From the NCBI GenBank assembly GCA_934630515.1, contig CAKTVV010000003.1, forward strand, positions 181,666 through 245,665: a stretch of DNA of 64,000 nt, written 5' to 3'. Origin of the DNA: an uncultured Eubacteriales bacterium. GTDB taxonomy: Bacteria; Bacillota; Clostridia; Oscillospirales; Acutalibacteraceae. The position numbers and the translations under genes are program-made. Shown one piece after another: positions 43,617 through 53,000 of this stretch; the first letter of the stretch is position 1; the number at the start of each line of letters is the position of its first letter. The notes under the pieces are model-generated. The model had not been told where the DNA came from. It did no database searches and saw only the letters and a list, made by a program, of their open reading frames with translations.

Positions 43617-44551
43617 ATGCTACAGAAAGAATTAGCCAAACGGCTAAAGGCTCGGTACGACACCAAGATGGACGGCAACGAATGGCTGGAGGTGTCCTCG
43701 GACGGCGTTCCCCTCTGCCGGATAAAATACAACGGTCAATATTTGAGCAATGCCGACAAAAACCTCTCCGATGAATACCGCAGTAAAATTGCAGACATTC
43801 AGGATGAGATCTCTACGGTGCGGGAATATGTTGGGCTTTACGAACACGCACCGCAGATGAAAGCCGACGGCGTCTCCGATTACAGACAACTTGCCGCCTT
43901 CGGAGATACTGTGTTGGCTGCGACCTACAGCGAAAAGAACGGCTTTATGTTTTGCACATGGAAACAGAATGCAGACGGCGACTCGGTGTTCTGGGGAGAT
44001 TACTCGCCGAATTATGAATATGCCAAGGAAGCCTTTGCCGTGCGTTCCGGTCTCGTCAGCAAGCCCCGTCTCTTCTCCGAAAAAGAATCGGCAGACCTTT
44101 ATCGCTGTGTGGACTTCACATTGATAGCGACAAGTGGGTCGGACGATTCAAAGAGATCGCCGCCGAGGAAGGTGTTTACGAGGTAAACCGCCTCGCAAAT
44201 GCCGTCAACAGCGCCGATATGGACTTAGAAAAGCTGTGGGCTGTTGCCGAATACGGCAAGGCCGAGGACGCCAAGCAACTCTCACGGCTTGCTGAAAATC
44301 TTGATTGTTTTACCTTTATTATAGATGCAAGCAATTATGAGGAAGTCGGAATATATGTAACGGAGAATAATGCGGATTTCAGTGTAAATCCATCAGTAGA
44401 AAAGTTCTTCGATTACAAAGCCTTTGGAAAGTATATCGGCGATGCATACTACGGCGAATTTGTCGACGGTGGCTTCATCTACAACGACACCGACACAAGC
44501 CTGCTGGACATCTTATATCAGGACGAGCCTATGACGATGGGAGGAATGTAA
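43617..44551 (+). pseudogene. Frameshifted conjugative-element-type protein (ArdA-like C-terminus)
   Basis: ATG 43617 has AAAAAGGAGAAATC upstream. The frame reads MLQKELAKRLKARYDTKMDG, SDGVPLCRIKYNGQYLSN and on to CVDFT near 44115. After this the protein-like sequence shifts frame (DSDKWVGRFKEIAAEEGVYE, RLANAVNSADMDLEKLWAVA) and ends at 44551. The C-terminal part (LDCFTFIIDASNYEEVGIYV, FFDYKAFGKYIGDAYYGEFV) resembles antirestriction ArdA-like and YodL-type domains carried by integrative conjugative elements. One frameshift therefore splits a single gene of about 310 codons. It lies directly beyond the right tRNA repeat and supports past integration of a larger element. Confidence 0.6.
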
Positions 44552-44570
44552 TATGATCACCGCAATTATT

Positions 44571-44606
44571 CGCAATAAAGAGAACAAGGGTGTTCTCTTT
44601 ATTGCG
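44571..44606. terminator. Perfect inverted repeat between convergent broken genes
   Basis: CGCAATAAAGAGAACA (44571-44586) and TGTTCTCTTTATTGCG (44591-44606) form a perfect 16-bp stem with an AGGG loop; it overlaps the end of the histidine kinase frame. Confidence 0.7.
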
Positions 44607-46032
44607 GATTGTCTTTTCCCCCACTGAAAAAATCTATACAAATTTCCAGTCCGCCAAGCTCGCTGTGCAACGCACGGACAGTTCCGCCGATATGCCCCAC
44701 CATGTTGGAAACAATGGCAAGCCCCAATCCGCTTCCTTGATTTGGATTTTGCCTTGCCGGATCACTGCGGTAAAACACCTCGAACAATCGGGGCAGCTCA
44801 TTGTCCGATACGCCGGGGCCGTCATCGGCAAAGGATAAGCGGGAGCCGGCCGCTGTTTTTTGCAAGGTGATTTTTACGTGTCCCGGCTCTTTATCTGTGT
44901 ATTTCAGACTGTTTTCCAGGATATTCGTCACGATACGCTCGATTTGAATCGGGTCGGCGTGCAGTGCGACCGGCTCCAGATTCATAGAAATCTCAAGTCC
45001 CTTTTGGTTGTATTCTGCCTGCAGGGGCGAAACGGTATCGGTGATTACATAATCCAGCCGTAAATCTTTAGAATGATCCGCATATTCGCCAAGCTCCGTT
45101 TTCGAATATAAGAAAAGCTGAGAAACCAGATGCTCCAACTCTTCCGCTTTGGTTTTAATCGTCTGCAAATAGCGACTTTGGGATTCCGGCGTTTAGGCAA
45201 CGCCGTCGATAAGACCTTCAACGTATGCCTGGATGGAGGTAAGCGGCGAACGAATGTCGTGCGAAATCCCGGCGATCAGTTCCTTGCGGCTCTGCTCCTG
45301 CTGCTGCAGCTTTTGCACCGATTTCTTCAGCCTGCGTGCCATTTCGTTAAAATCTTCGCAAACCGGTTGGAATTCATCCTGATGAGGATAGACAATGCGG
45401 TAATCCAGATTCCCGTCCCGCAGCTCATGAACACCGTTCGCCAAAAGCTCCAACGGTTCTTCAATCCGCTTCAGGACAAATCGGGTCAAGAACCGGTTGG
45501 TAAGTAAAACAGACAGAAAAACCGTAAATGCAATCAAAATTGCGGCAAACACTGCGACAATCTTTAAGTTGTCATAGGAGCGGATGGTATTGTATCCGCC
45601 GGCGAGATACAGTGTATAGGATGTGCCATCTGCCTTCAATTCACTTCTGTGCAAGGTCCGTCCGTTTAGCGTTACGGTAGCGCCGCCGCCTAAATTGTCT
45701 GCCGCCGTATACAGCGCTTCGTCTGTGTTTTGCTCCCCATAGGTGTATAAGATCTCCGTGCCGGAACAAATTCTGACAGACATACCGTTGCTGTCCAGCA
45801 GCGGCGCAAGAGCGGAAAAATCAGAAGCTTTCTTAATTGCGTCCTCCGCTTTTTCGGATACCAACGCACATACGATATTGAATTCCTCTGAATCGCGAAT
45901 CTTGATTCCGAAACCGTTTATAAAGCTAATCCAAATAAAGCCGATACAAAGAATACCGACGACGGCAGTTGCCATGACCGGAACTGCGATCATCAAAAGG
46001 TTCGACCAAAACAGCCGTCTTTTTATCGTCAC
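44599..46032 (-). pseudogene. Sensor histidine kinase interrupted by a stop codon
   Basis: From GTG 46032 the frame encodes a membrane segment (LLMIAVPVMATAVVGILCIG), a sensor region, a second membrane segment (IVAVFAAILIAFTVFLSVLL), a HAMP domain and the H-box AGISHDIRSPLTSIQAYVEG. It stops at TAA 45193-45195 after LIDGVA. The same frame then resumes with SRYLQTIKTKAEELEHLVSQ and the ATPase part: N-box IVTNILENSLKYTD, G1 FADDGPGVSD and G2 GSGLGLAIVSNMVGHIGG. In related kinases a Lys follows this point, so AAA to TAA is the likely change. No response-regulator gene adjoins it. As read the kinase cannot signal. Confidence 0.8.
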
Positions 46033-46558
46033 GCCGACACCAGCTTTCTTTCACGGATATTAACAGCATACTACTTTCTTACGGAAAATGTATAAACGGA
46101 AGTTAAATTTTTTAGAAAGCGGGACAGCCTTTTCCTCACCTCAACATGAAGAGGATAGTATTGACGAGATATACTCCCTGACCCGTCCGGCCTGGAAACG
46201 GATACTCTCCGAAGCAAGGCCGCCTGCGGTATGTTGTTTGGCTTCGGAAGGGGCAAAAGCCGCGAGTATCCCCGAACATATGGATTCCGGCAATATCGAT
46301 CCGCACGAACACCGCACTTTTGCGAATGAAACCGGCTCCCGACGATAGGCAGCTATGAGAAAACGAACAGTTGCAGGCATTGCATCAGCCGAAGATACAA
46401 CATACCGGCTGCGCCGCAATACAGCAGAAGCTCCGTCGGCGGAAGCGCATCAACGCCTATCTTATTTTGACGGAATTTTTCCCCGAAAATAGGATAGGTT
46501 TTTCTTTTTGCGGGAAATCTGTCAAAAATGGCTTTTTGATTATCGTACAGACTCATAA
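46033..46558. other. Intergenic stretch without a credible gene
   Basis: About 525 bases upstream of the broken kinase on one side and the glycan locus on the other. Several short open frames exist on both strands, but none has a ribosome binding site or family likeness. A lost response-regulator gene would be expected here; I see no recognisable remnant. Confidence 0.5.
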
Positions 46559-46587
46559 TTGTGCAATTGTGATAAATATGTTAAAAT
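46559..46587 (+). promoter_or_regulatory. Promoter of the first glycosidase-like gene
   Basis: TTGTGC (46559-46564), a 17-bp spacer, TAAAAT (46582-46587). The palindromic core CAATTG (46564-46569) overlaps the -35 edge. Confidence 0.6.
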
Positions 46588-46723
46588 AATTTCGTAGAGA
46601 GTGTGCTGATTGCATCCAGCATTTGCAGGATCGGCGCATTCTCGGATACATCGGTTCGGGAAAGATTTGCGTTGCATCACAAAGGGACAGTTCAGAAACA
46701 AGAAACAGAGGAGGCATTTGCAA

Positions 46724-49684
46724 ATGAAACGATCCAATCTGAAAAGGGTACTGACACTGCTGTTCTGCGTCGCGGTGATTCTCTCCGGATTGCCGGGCAC
46801 GTTCGCCAAAGCGGAAACAGCTGAGATCTCCACAAACGGAAACGGCGGAAAAACCGATGTGGGAGCGTGGTATACCTCCTACAACACGGCGGCATTCTGG
46901 GGGACAAACGGGCGGTTTTCCGACCCAAGCACTGCGCCGGTCGGCTACAAGGCACTCCGTGCCGACGGTTCCTTCGGTCTGCCGGACAGCGGCAGCGCTG
47001 CAGAGATTGATTTTCAGCTGCAAAAGATGGCAGAGGCAGGTATTGACTTTCTTGTCTTCGACCTGACGAACGGAGGGCTCTCTGCTAAGCTGACCTACGG
47101 CAGCGGAGAGAATCTTGCCTTTATCGTGAAAAACGCCAAGCTCACCTGCGAACGGCTGGCGTTATGGAATGAGAGCCACCGCTGGCAGATCCGTTATGCC
47201 ATAGGCGTGGGGGTCTATGCGGGGCTGCGCAATTCGTACATAGACGGAGACGGCACGCGCGCCGCCTCGATCGGAGAAGCTGCCGAGGCGCAAGCGCAGG
47301 CCGTAAAGGAGCAGTTTCTGGACAACAGCACGTATGGAAAATATTATTATACGCTGGATGGAAAACCGCTGCTGATTTTGCATGAGACGGGTACCACTTC
47401 TCCGACGGATAGCTGGGCGGCGTATACCGGCGATAAAACCTATGGCAGCCAATTTACCGTGCGCGGCAGCAACTCCCGTGCCGGCGCCGGTTCTTATGGC
47501 TGGTATACCGCCGGATCCGTGGCAGAGGATAACCGGTGCGGCGCCGTGGCCGACAGTGAGGTGATGCTGGTCTGTCCCGGCCAGTTTAACCACGGCGGCG
47601 GGAATTCGACCCCCAACGCCCGCCGCGAGGATGGCGCCCATTATGTGCAGAACTGGGAGGCGGCGCTGGAGCAGACCCCACGGATCGTGATGATTTCCTC
47701 TTTCAACGACTATATGGAGGATACCGCCGTCTGGCCTGCCGATACCGCCGACTGCACAGCGGAAGAACACTGGCTGACGGACGGCGAAGAGGACGCATAT
47801 AAATATTGGAATATGACGGTTTCGTACATAGCTCAGCTGCGCACCAAGAACGGCGATGTGCTGAATACCGCCGAAAAACGCACCTCAACCAACCGGCTGC
47901 TGGGCATGACCTCCTCCACCCCCGGATACTCCAAGGGCGGTATCCCCAATTTGACCGATGGAAATCATAGCTATACCGCCTCTCAGGGATATGTACTCTA
48001 CGGCGCGGGCGGCGGCAACACCAATGCCTATAACGAAACCTATTATCAATTCGATTTTGATACGCTGACAAAACTGAATCAAGTGAAGCTGTATCTGAGC
48101 ACCCAAGAGACATATATGCGTCCGCGGGATATCGCGGTGGATGTCCGGCTGTCCGACGGCAGCTGGATGCGGATGGCAGCCCGCTATGACATCGACTATG
48201 TGCACGATAATATTACCAACGCCAAAGACGGTGTGGTAACGGATTCCCGACTGGAATTCAACTTCCCGGCGGTGGAATGCACCGCACTGCGCCTGACCTC
48301 CAACCGTCAGCGCACCAGAGATATCAACAGCTCCAGCAGCACCTATAATTGGCGTCTCACTGAGATTGAGGCATATTATACCGCCGGTCTCTCGGATTAC
48401 ACCGGTATCGGAGATCCGGATAAGACGGCATACAGCATCAATCCCCTGTCGGAATGTATCCCCTCCCGCGGACAGCCGGCAACCACCGACAGCACTCACG
48501 GCGGCACCAAAGGGCTGGATCTGGTGACAAACAATGTATGGCCCGGTGACCAGTTTAACGTGCTGCTGTATTTCAATGCCGGCAGCAACACCGTGTATGT
48601 GGATATCCCCTTCCAACAGGTGTCCACCATCAACCGGGTGGCTCTCTACCAGCTCTATGAACACACCGGCTCCTATTTGAAGCGAAATCCGCGCGATGTA
48701 GCAATCGACGTGCTGACGCCGGACGGCGAATATGTACGGGTGGCGGAACGGCATAATATCCCGGATCCCCGCACCTCCACCGGCTGCACGCAGACCGACT
48801 ATTATTTCCCCGCGATGGCGGCGCTGGGTGTGCGTATCACATACAACAAGGTGCAGGAAAGCGGTTTCCTGCACGGCGGCACGCCGCTGGTATCTCCTGC
48901 GGAGATTCAGGCAGACTACAAAACGACGGTGACAACCGCTATGTATACCGGCATCGAAACAGCCACCGTAGAAGGGAGCGAAATCCCCTATTCCCCGTCG
49001 CTGAACCAGCTGGCGGGCGGAACCATCTCCTCCTCCAACACCAATGCTGCTCTGGCAGCAAGCTATCCGGCCGACCGTTTGCTGGACGGCGACTGCAGCC
49101 GGAACGCTCCCTGCGGCATCATCAACTATACTGACGGGCTTGCCTACTATCGGGTGGATCTGGCGGCAGCACGTCAGCTGAATTCCGTGAAGCTGCATCT
49201 CAGCCAATATGAACCGTGGAAAGCTCCGCAGGATATCGGTGTGGACATCTATGACGGCGCCCGGTGGATTCGCGTTGCCGAAAAGCACGCCATCACGTAT
49301 GGCGTGAAACAGGACGGCACCATGCGGGAGGCAGACCGCACGCAGGTATTCACTTTTGCACCCATGACAGCGTATGCGGTGCGCATAGTGGCCGCAAATG
49401 CCCGCAACGGAGCGGATAACTTCCGTGCGGTGGAGCTGGAGGCGTGTAATGACCGGAACATTACGGAGTATACCGGTGTGGCTCTGCCCGATTCAACGGA
49501 ATATATGGCAGCGATGCCGGGCGATGTCAACAACGACTTGGCTGCCAACGCGGAAGATGTGGCGCTCACGCGCACAGTGCTGTTGGGGGCCTCCGGCATA
49601 TACGCCTGCGATGCGAACTATGACGGAGAAACGGACATACGGGATCTGGTGTATGTCGCTATGGCCACAGACACCGCCGCATAA
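46724..49684 (+). CDS. Secreted GH99/GH71-like glycosidase with three discoidin-like domains and a dockerin-like end
   Basis: 986 aa from ATG 46724 (AGAGGAGGCA upstream). Signal peptide: residues about 1-28 (VLTLLFCVAVILSGLPGTFA). Residues about 33-385 form a TIM-barrel glycosidase-like domain shared with the genes at 55025 and 56059: NGNGGKTDVGAWYTSYNT, MAEAGIDFLVFDLTNGG, LDGKPLLILHETG and ISSFNDYMEDTAVW. The block order resembles GH99/GH71/WbsX-type enzymes, but the catalytic acids cannot be fixed by eye. Three discoidin (F5/8 C)-like domains follow (about 390-555, 565-745, 755-925), each with a LNQVKLYLS or INRVALY strand and an AVDV/DVRL strand. Residues 931-986 look like a dockerin: GDVNNDLAANAEDVALTR and CDANYDGETDIRDLVYVAM, the two calcium-loop segments. 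First gene of the locus, ended by a terminator. Confidence 0.7.
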   Translation: MKRSNLKRVLTLLFCVAVILSGLPGTFAKAETAEISTNGNGGKTDVGAWYTSYNTAAFWGTNGRFSDPSTAPVGYKALRADGSFGLPDSGSAAEIDFQLQKMAEAGIDFLVFDLTNGGLSAKLTYGSGENLAFIVKNAKLTCERLALWNESHRWQIRYAIGVGVYAGLRNSYIDGDGTRAASIGEAAEAQAQAVKEQFLDNSTYGKYYYTLDGKPLLILHETGTTSPTDSWAAYTGDKTYGSQFTVRGSNSRAGAGSYGWYTAGSVAEDNRCGAVADSEVMLVCPGQFNHGGGNSTPNARREDGAHYVQNWEAALEQTPRIVMISSFNDYMEDTAVWPADTADCTAEEHWLTDGEEDAYKYWNMTVSYIAQLRTKNGDVLNTAEKRTSTNRLLGMTSSTPGYSKGGIPNLTDGNHSYTASQGYVLYGAGGGNTNAYNETYYQFDFDTLTKLNQVKLYLSTQETYMRPRDIAVDVRLSDGSWMRMAARYDIDYVHDNITNAKDGVVTDSRLEFNFPAVECTALRLTSNRQRTRDINSSSSTYNWRLTEIEAYYTAGLSDYTGIGDPDKTAYSINPLSECIPSRGQPATTDSTHGGTKGLDLVTNNVWPGDQFNVLLYFNAGSNTVYVDIPFQQVSTINRVALYQLYEHTGSYLKRNPRDVAIDVLTPDGEYVRVAERHNIPDPRTSTGCTQTDYYFPAMAALGVRITYNKVQESGFLHGGTPLVSPAEIQADYKTTVTTAMYTGIETATVEGSEIPYSPSLNQLAGGTISSSNTNAALAASYPADRLLDGDCSRNAPCGIINYTDGLAYYRVDLAAARQLNSVKLHLSQYEPWKAPQDIGVDIYDGARWIRVAEKHAITYGVKQDGTMREADRTQVFTFAPMTAYAVRIVAANARNGADNFRAVELEACNDRNITEYTGVALPDSTEYMAAMPGDVNNDLAANAEDVALTRTVLLGASGIYACDANYDGETDIRDLVYVAMATDTAA

Positions 49685-49761
49685 GCATAAACGGGAATTT
49701 TGACCCGGCTTGCATGGATATCCGCCGAGGATACCCCTGCAGCCATTCTGTCGATTCGTAC

Positions 49762-49813
49762 AAAAACCGCCGTATGAGAACCGTGCAAAAAGGTTCGGAC
49801 TACGGCGGTTTTT
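49762..49813 (+). terminator. Terminator after the dockerin-bearing glycosidase-like gene
   Basis: AAAAACCGCCGTA (49762-49774) pairs with TACGGCGGTTTTT (49801-49813), with an inner GAACC/GGTTC stem. Confidence 0.8.
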
Positions 49814-49937
49814 CCGGACAAAACTTAGCTTATTTTTCAAACTTAGATTAAAATATTAAAATCAAACCCACAAAAATAAGCTATGTTTGGCTCGCACATA
49901 GCTATTTAGCGAAATTGTACATCCCCATTTTCCAACC

Positions 49938-49957
49938 CTTTGACAATTGTCAAAGGC
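49938..49957. promoter_or_regulatory. 20-bp perfect palindrome, operator candidate
   Basis: CCTTTGACAA (49938-49947) is followed directly by its reverse complement TTGTCAAAGG (49948-49957). It overlaps the -35 hexamer of the promoter below, a position suited to repression. The GntR-LacI type regulator at 57404 is a plausible binder (inference). Confidence 0.6.
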
Positions 49958-49976
49958 GCCGAAAAATGCTATAATT
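49948..49976 (+). promoter_or_regulatory. Promoter of the discoidin-array operon
   Basis: TTGTCA (49948-49953), a 17-bp spacer, TATAAT (49971-49976), 47 bases before the start codon at 50023. Confidence 0.75.
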
Positions 49977-50022
49977 ATTTCATGATTTTTGCGATAATGC
50001 TCTATGAGGAGGTATGATAACA

Positions 50023-53000
50023 ATGAGACGTATACGGCGATGGCAGGCAGGCTTGCTCAGCCTGCTGATGGTGGCTTCCGGCTGTTCATTGCTGGCCGGG
50101 GCTTCGTCCGAGAATCTGGCACGGGGGTGCCCGGTAACGGCGACCAAACAACTGGGGGATTATGACGTGAACCGGTTGACGGACGGAGCGACCCCCTCCA
50201 CACGGCCGGTGGATCAGACCGGCATCACCTCGTTTGACAGCACCGGCTACGGATATTTTGAAATCACTTTTGATAAAGCAACGATTTTGAACCGGGTCGA
50301 GCTGTATTTCAATCAGGCTGAACCGACTCAGCGCCCGCGGGATATCGCAGTGGACGTGCGTCATGCCGACGGGGTGTATGAACGGGTGGCGGAGCTGCAC
50401 GGCATTTCCTATACCGATGCCGGTACAGCGGTACAGCGGCTGACCTTCCGATTCGCGGACAGCGAAGCCGTCGCCTTCCGGGTGACGGGAAACCGCCAGA
50501 GAACCTGCGACATAAACAACGCACCGACGGCAAACTATAATTTCCGCTTGATGGAAATCGAGGCCTATCGGGATACGGCGACGGATCCGGCCGGCTATAC
50601 CGGCACAGAGAGCGACGAAAATGCCGCCTATAATATCCCGGTTCCGGAGCCGCTGCTGATCAACCGGCTGGCCGGAGCAGCGGTCACCGCCAATGAGCAG
50701 CTGAGCAATTTTGATATTCAGCGGCTGACGGATGGAAAAAACAATCTGCTGGACGAATGCGCCATCACCCGCTATAATACCGCCGGATTCTCCTATATGC
50801 AGGCGACGCTGGCCGAGGTCACGGCGCTCAACCATGTCCGGGTGTATTTCAGCACCTATGAGCCCGCCAATCGTCCCAAGGATCTGGCGGTGGATGTGCT
50901 GCAGGAAAACGGCGTATGGGTGCGGGCGGCAGAGCTGCATGCCATCGATTATGACGTGAAGGGCGCCAACAGCGCCGGGGTGCGGCAGCTGGATTTCAAA
51001 TTCCCCACTGTGGACGGCACGGCTGTGCGCCTCACGGCCAACCGTGCCAGCAACACCAACTCCAACAATTTCCGCTTGGTGGAGCTGGAGGGATATCTCA
51101 ACACCGGGATTGTCCCGGAGGACTATACCGGCACAGAGAGCGACGAAAATGCCGCCTATAATATCCCGGTTCCGGAGCCGCTGCTGATCAACCGGCTGGC
51201 CGGAGCAGCGGTCACCGCCAATGAGCAGCTGAGCAATTTTGATATTCAGCGGCTGACGGATGGAAAAAACAATCTGCTGGACGAATGCGCCATCACCCGC
51301 TATAATACCGCCGGATTCTCCTATATGCAGGCGACGCTGGCCGAGGTCACGGCGCTCAACCATGTCCGGGTGTATTTCAGCACCTATGAGCCCGCCAATC
51401 GTCCCAAGGATCTGGCGGTGGATGTGCTGCAGGAAAACGGCGTATGGGTGCGGGCGGCAGAGCTGCATGCCATCGATTATGACGTGAAGGGCGCCAACAG
51501 CGCCGGGGTGCGGCAGCTGGATTTCAAATTCCCCACTGTGGACGGCACGGCTGTGCGCCTCACGGCCAACCGTGCCAGCAACACCAACTCCAATAATTTC
51601 CGCTTGGTGGAGCTGGAGGGATATCTCAACACCGGGATTGTCCCGGAGGACTATACCGGCACAGTTAAATCGGAGACGGAGCGATACAATATACCGGTGC
51701 CCGATCCCCTGCTGCTCAATGTGGCGTTAGGCTGTCCTGTGACCAGCAACGAGCAGCTGGGAGAATACGATGTGAACCGCCTCACCGACGGCAACGAGGA
51801 TTTTAACGCACAGACGGATACCAACGCCATCGCCCGGTTCGATGCCGCAACCGATACCTCCTATTTTGAAATCGAGCTGAAGCAGATTGAGAAAATCAGC
51901 CGCGTGTCGGTTTTCCTCACCAAATGGGAGACGGCATATCTGCCGCTGGATATGGCGGTAGACGTGCGGCTGGCGAACGGCGTATATGTCCGGGCGGCAG
52001 AGCTGCATAACCTTGCTTATGCAGGGGTGGAAAAACTGAATTTTGACTTTGCCCCTCTGGAGGCGGTGGCGATCCGGGTCACCGGCAGCCGCGCCCGGAA
52101 TGCGCGCTCCGATAATTTCCGTCTGATGGAAATTGCCGCCTATTACCATCCCGGTCTTACAGAGGCGGACTATACCGGCACTGCGGCGGATGCCGATCCT
52201 CGGTACAACATTCCGGTACCGGAACCGATACTGACCAACGTGGCTGCCGGAAAACCGGTGACTGCCAACGAGACGCTCACCGCCGGCGAGCATACTTACG
52301 ACGCCGCATTCCTGACCGACGGCAACAGCGAGTATTTTGCCGGGACGGATACGAATGCCATCACCAACTACAGCACCTCCGACAACACCGGCTGGTTTGA
52401 AATCGATCTGGGCAGCGAAATCGCCATCAATCAGGTCGCCGTATTTCTCACTAAATGGCAGCCGGAATTTCTGCCGCTGGATATGGCAGTAGACATACGG
52501 CTGGCGAACGGCGTATATGTCCGGGCGGCAGAGCTGCATAATATCGACTATACCAACTGCAAAAAGCTGACCTTCCGTTTTGCCGAGCAGGAGGCGGTGG
52601 CGATCCGGGTCACCGGTAACCGCGCCCGGAATGCGCGCTCCGATAATTTCCGCCTGATGGAAATTGAAGTGTATTTTAACCCCGCCCTGACAGAGGCAGA
52701 CTATACCGGCACCGCAGCGGATGCCGATCCCCGGTACAACATTGCCGTACCGGAGACGATTCTTGAAAATCTCGCAAAAGGAAAGCCGGTGACGGCAAAC
52801 GAGACACTGAGTGCCAACGGCGTGACCTACGACGCAGCGCTCCTGACCGACGGCGACAGCGAATATTTCGCCGGGACGAACCGGAACGCCATCACCAAAT
52901 GGAATACCGTCTCGAACACCGGCTGGTTTGAGGTAGATCTTGAAACCGAAACCGCCGTCAATCAGGTGTCGCTGTTCCTGACTAAATGGCAGCGGGAATT

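Noticed and set aside
50595..51650. CRISPR-like or mobile repeat
   Set aside because: The unit is 528 bp, in frame within a coding gene, and there are no spacers; it is a domain duplication. No CRISPR array was seen anywhere in the window.
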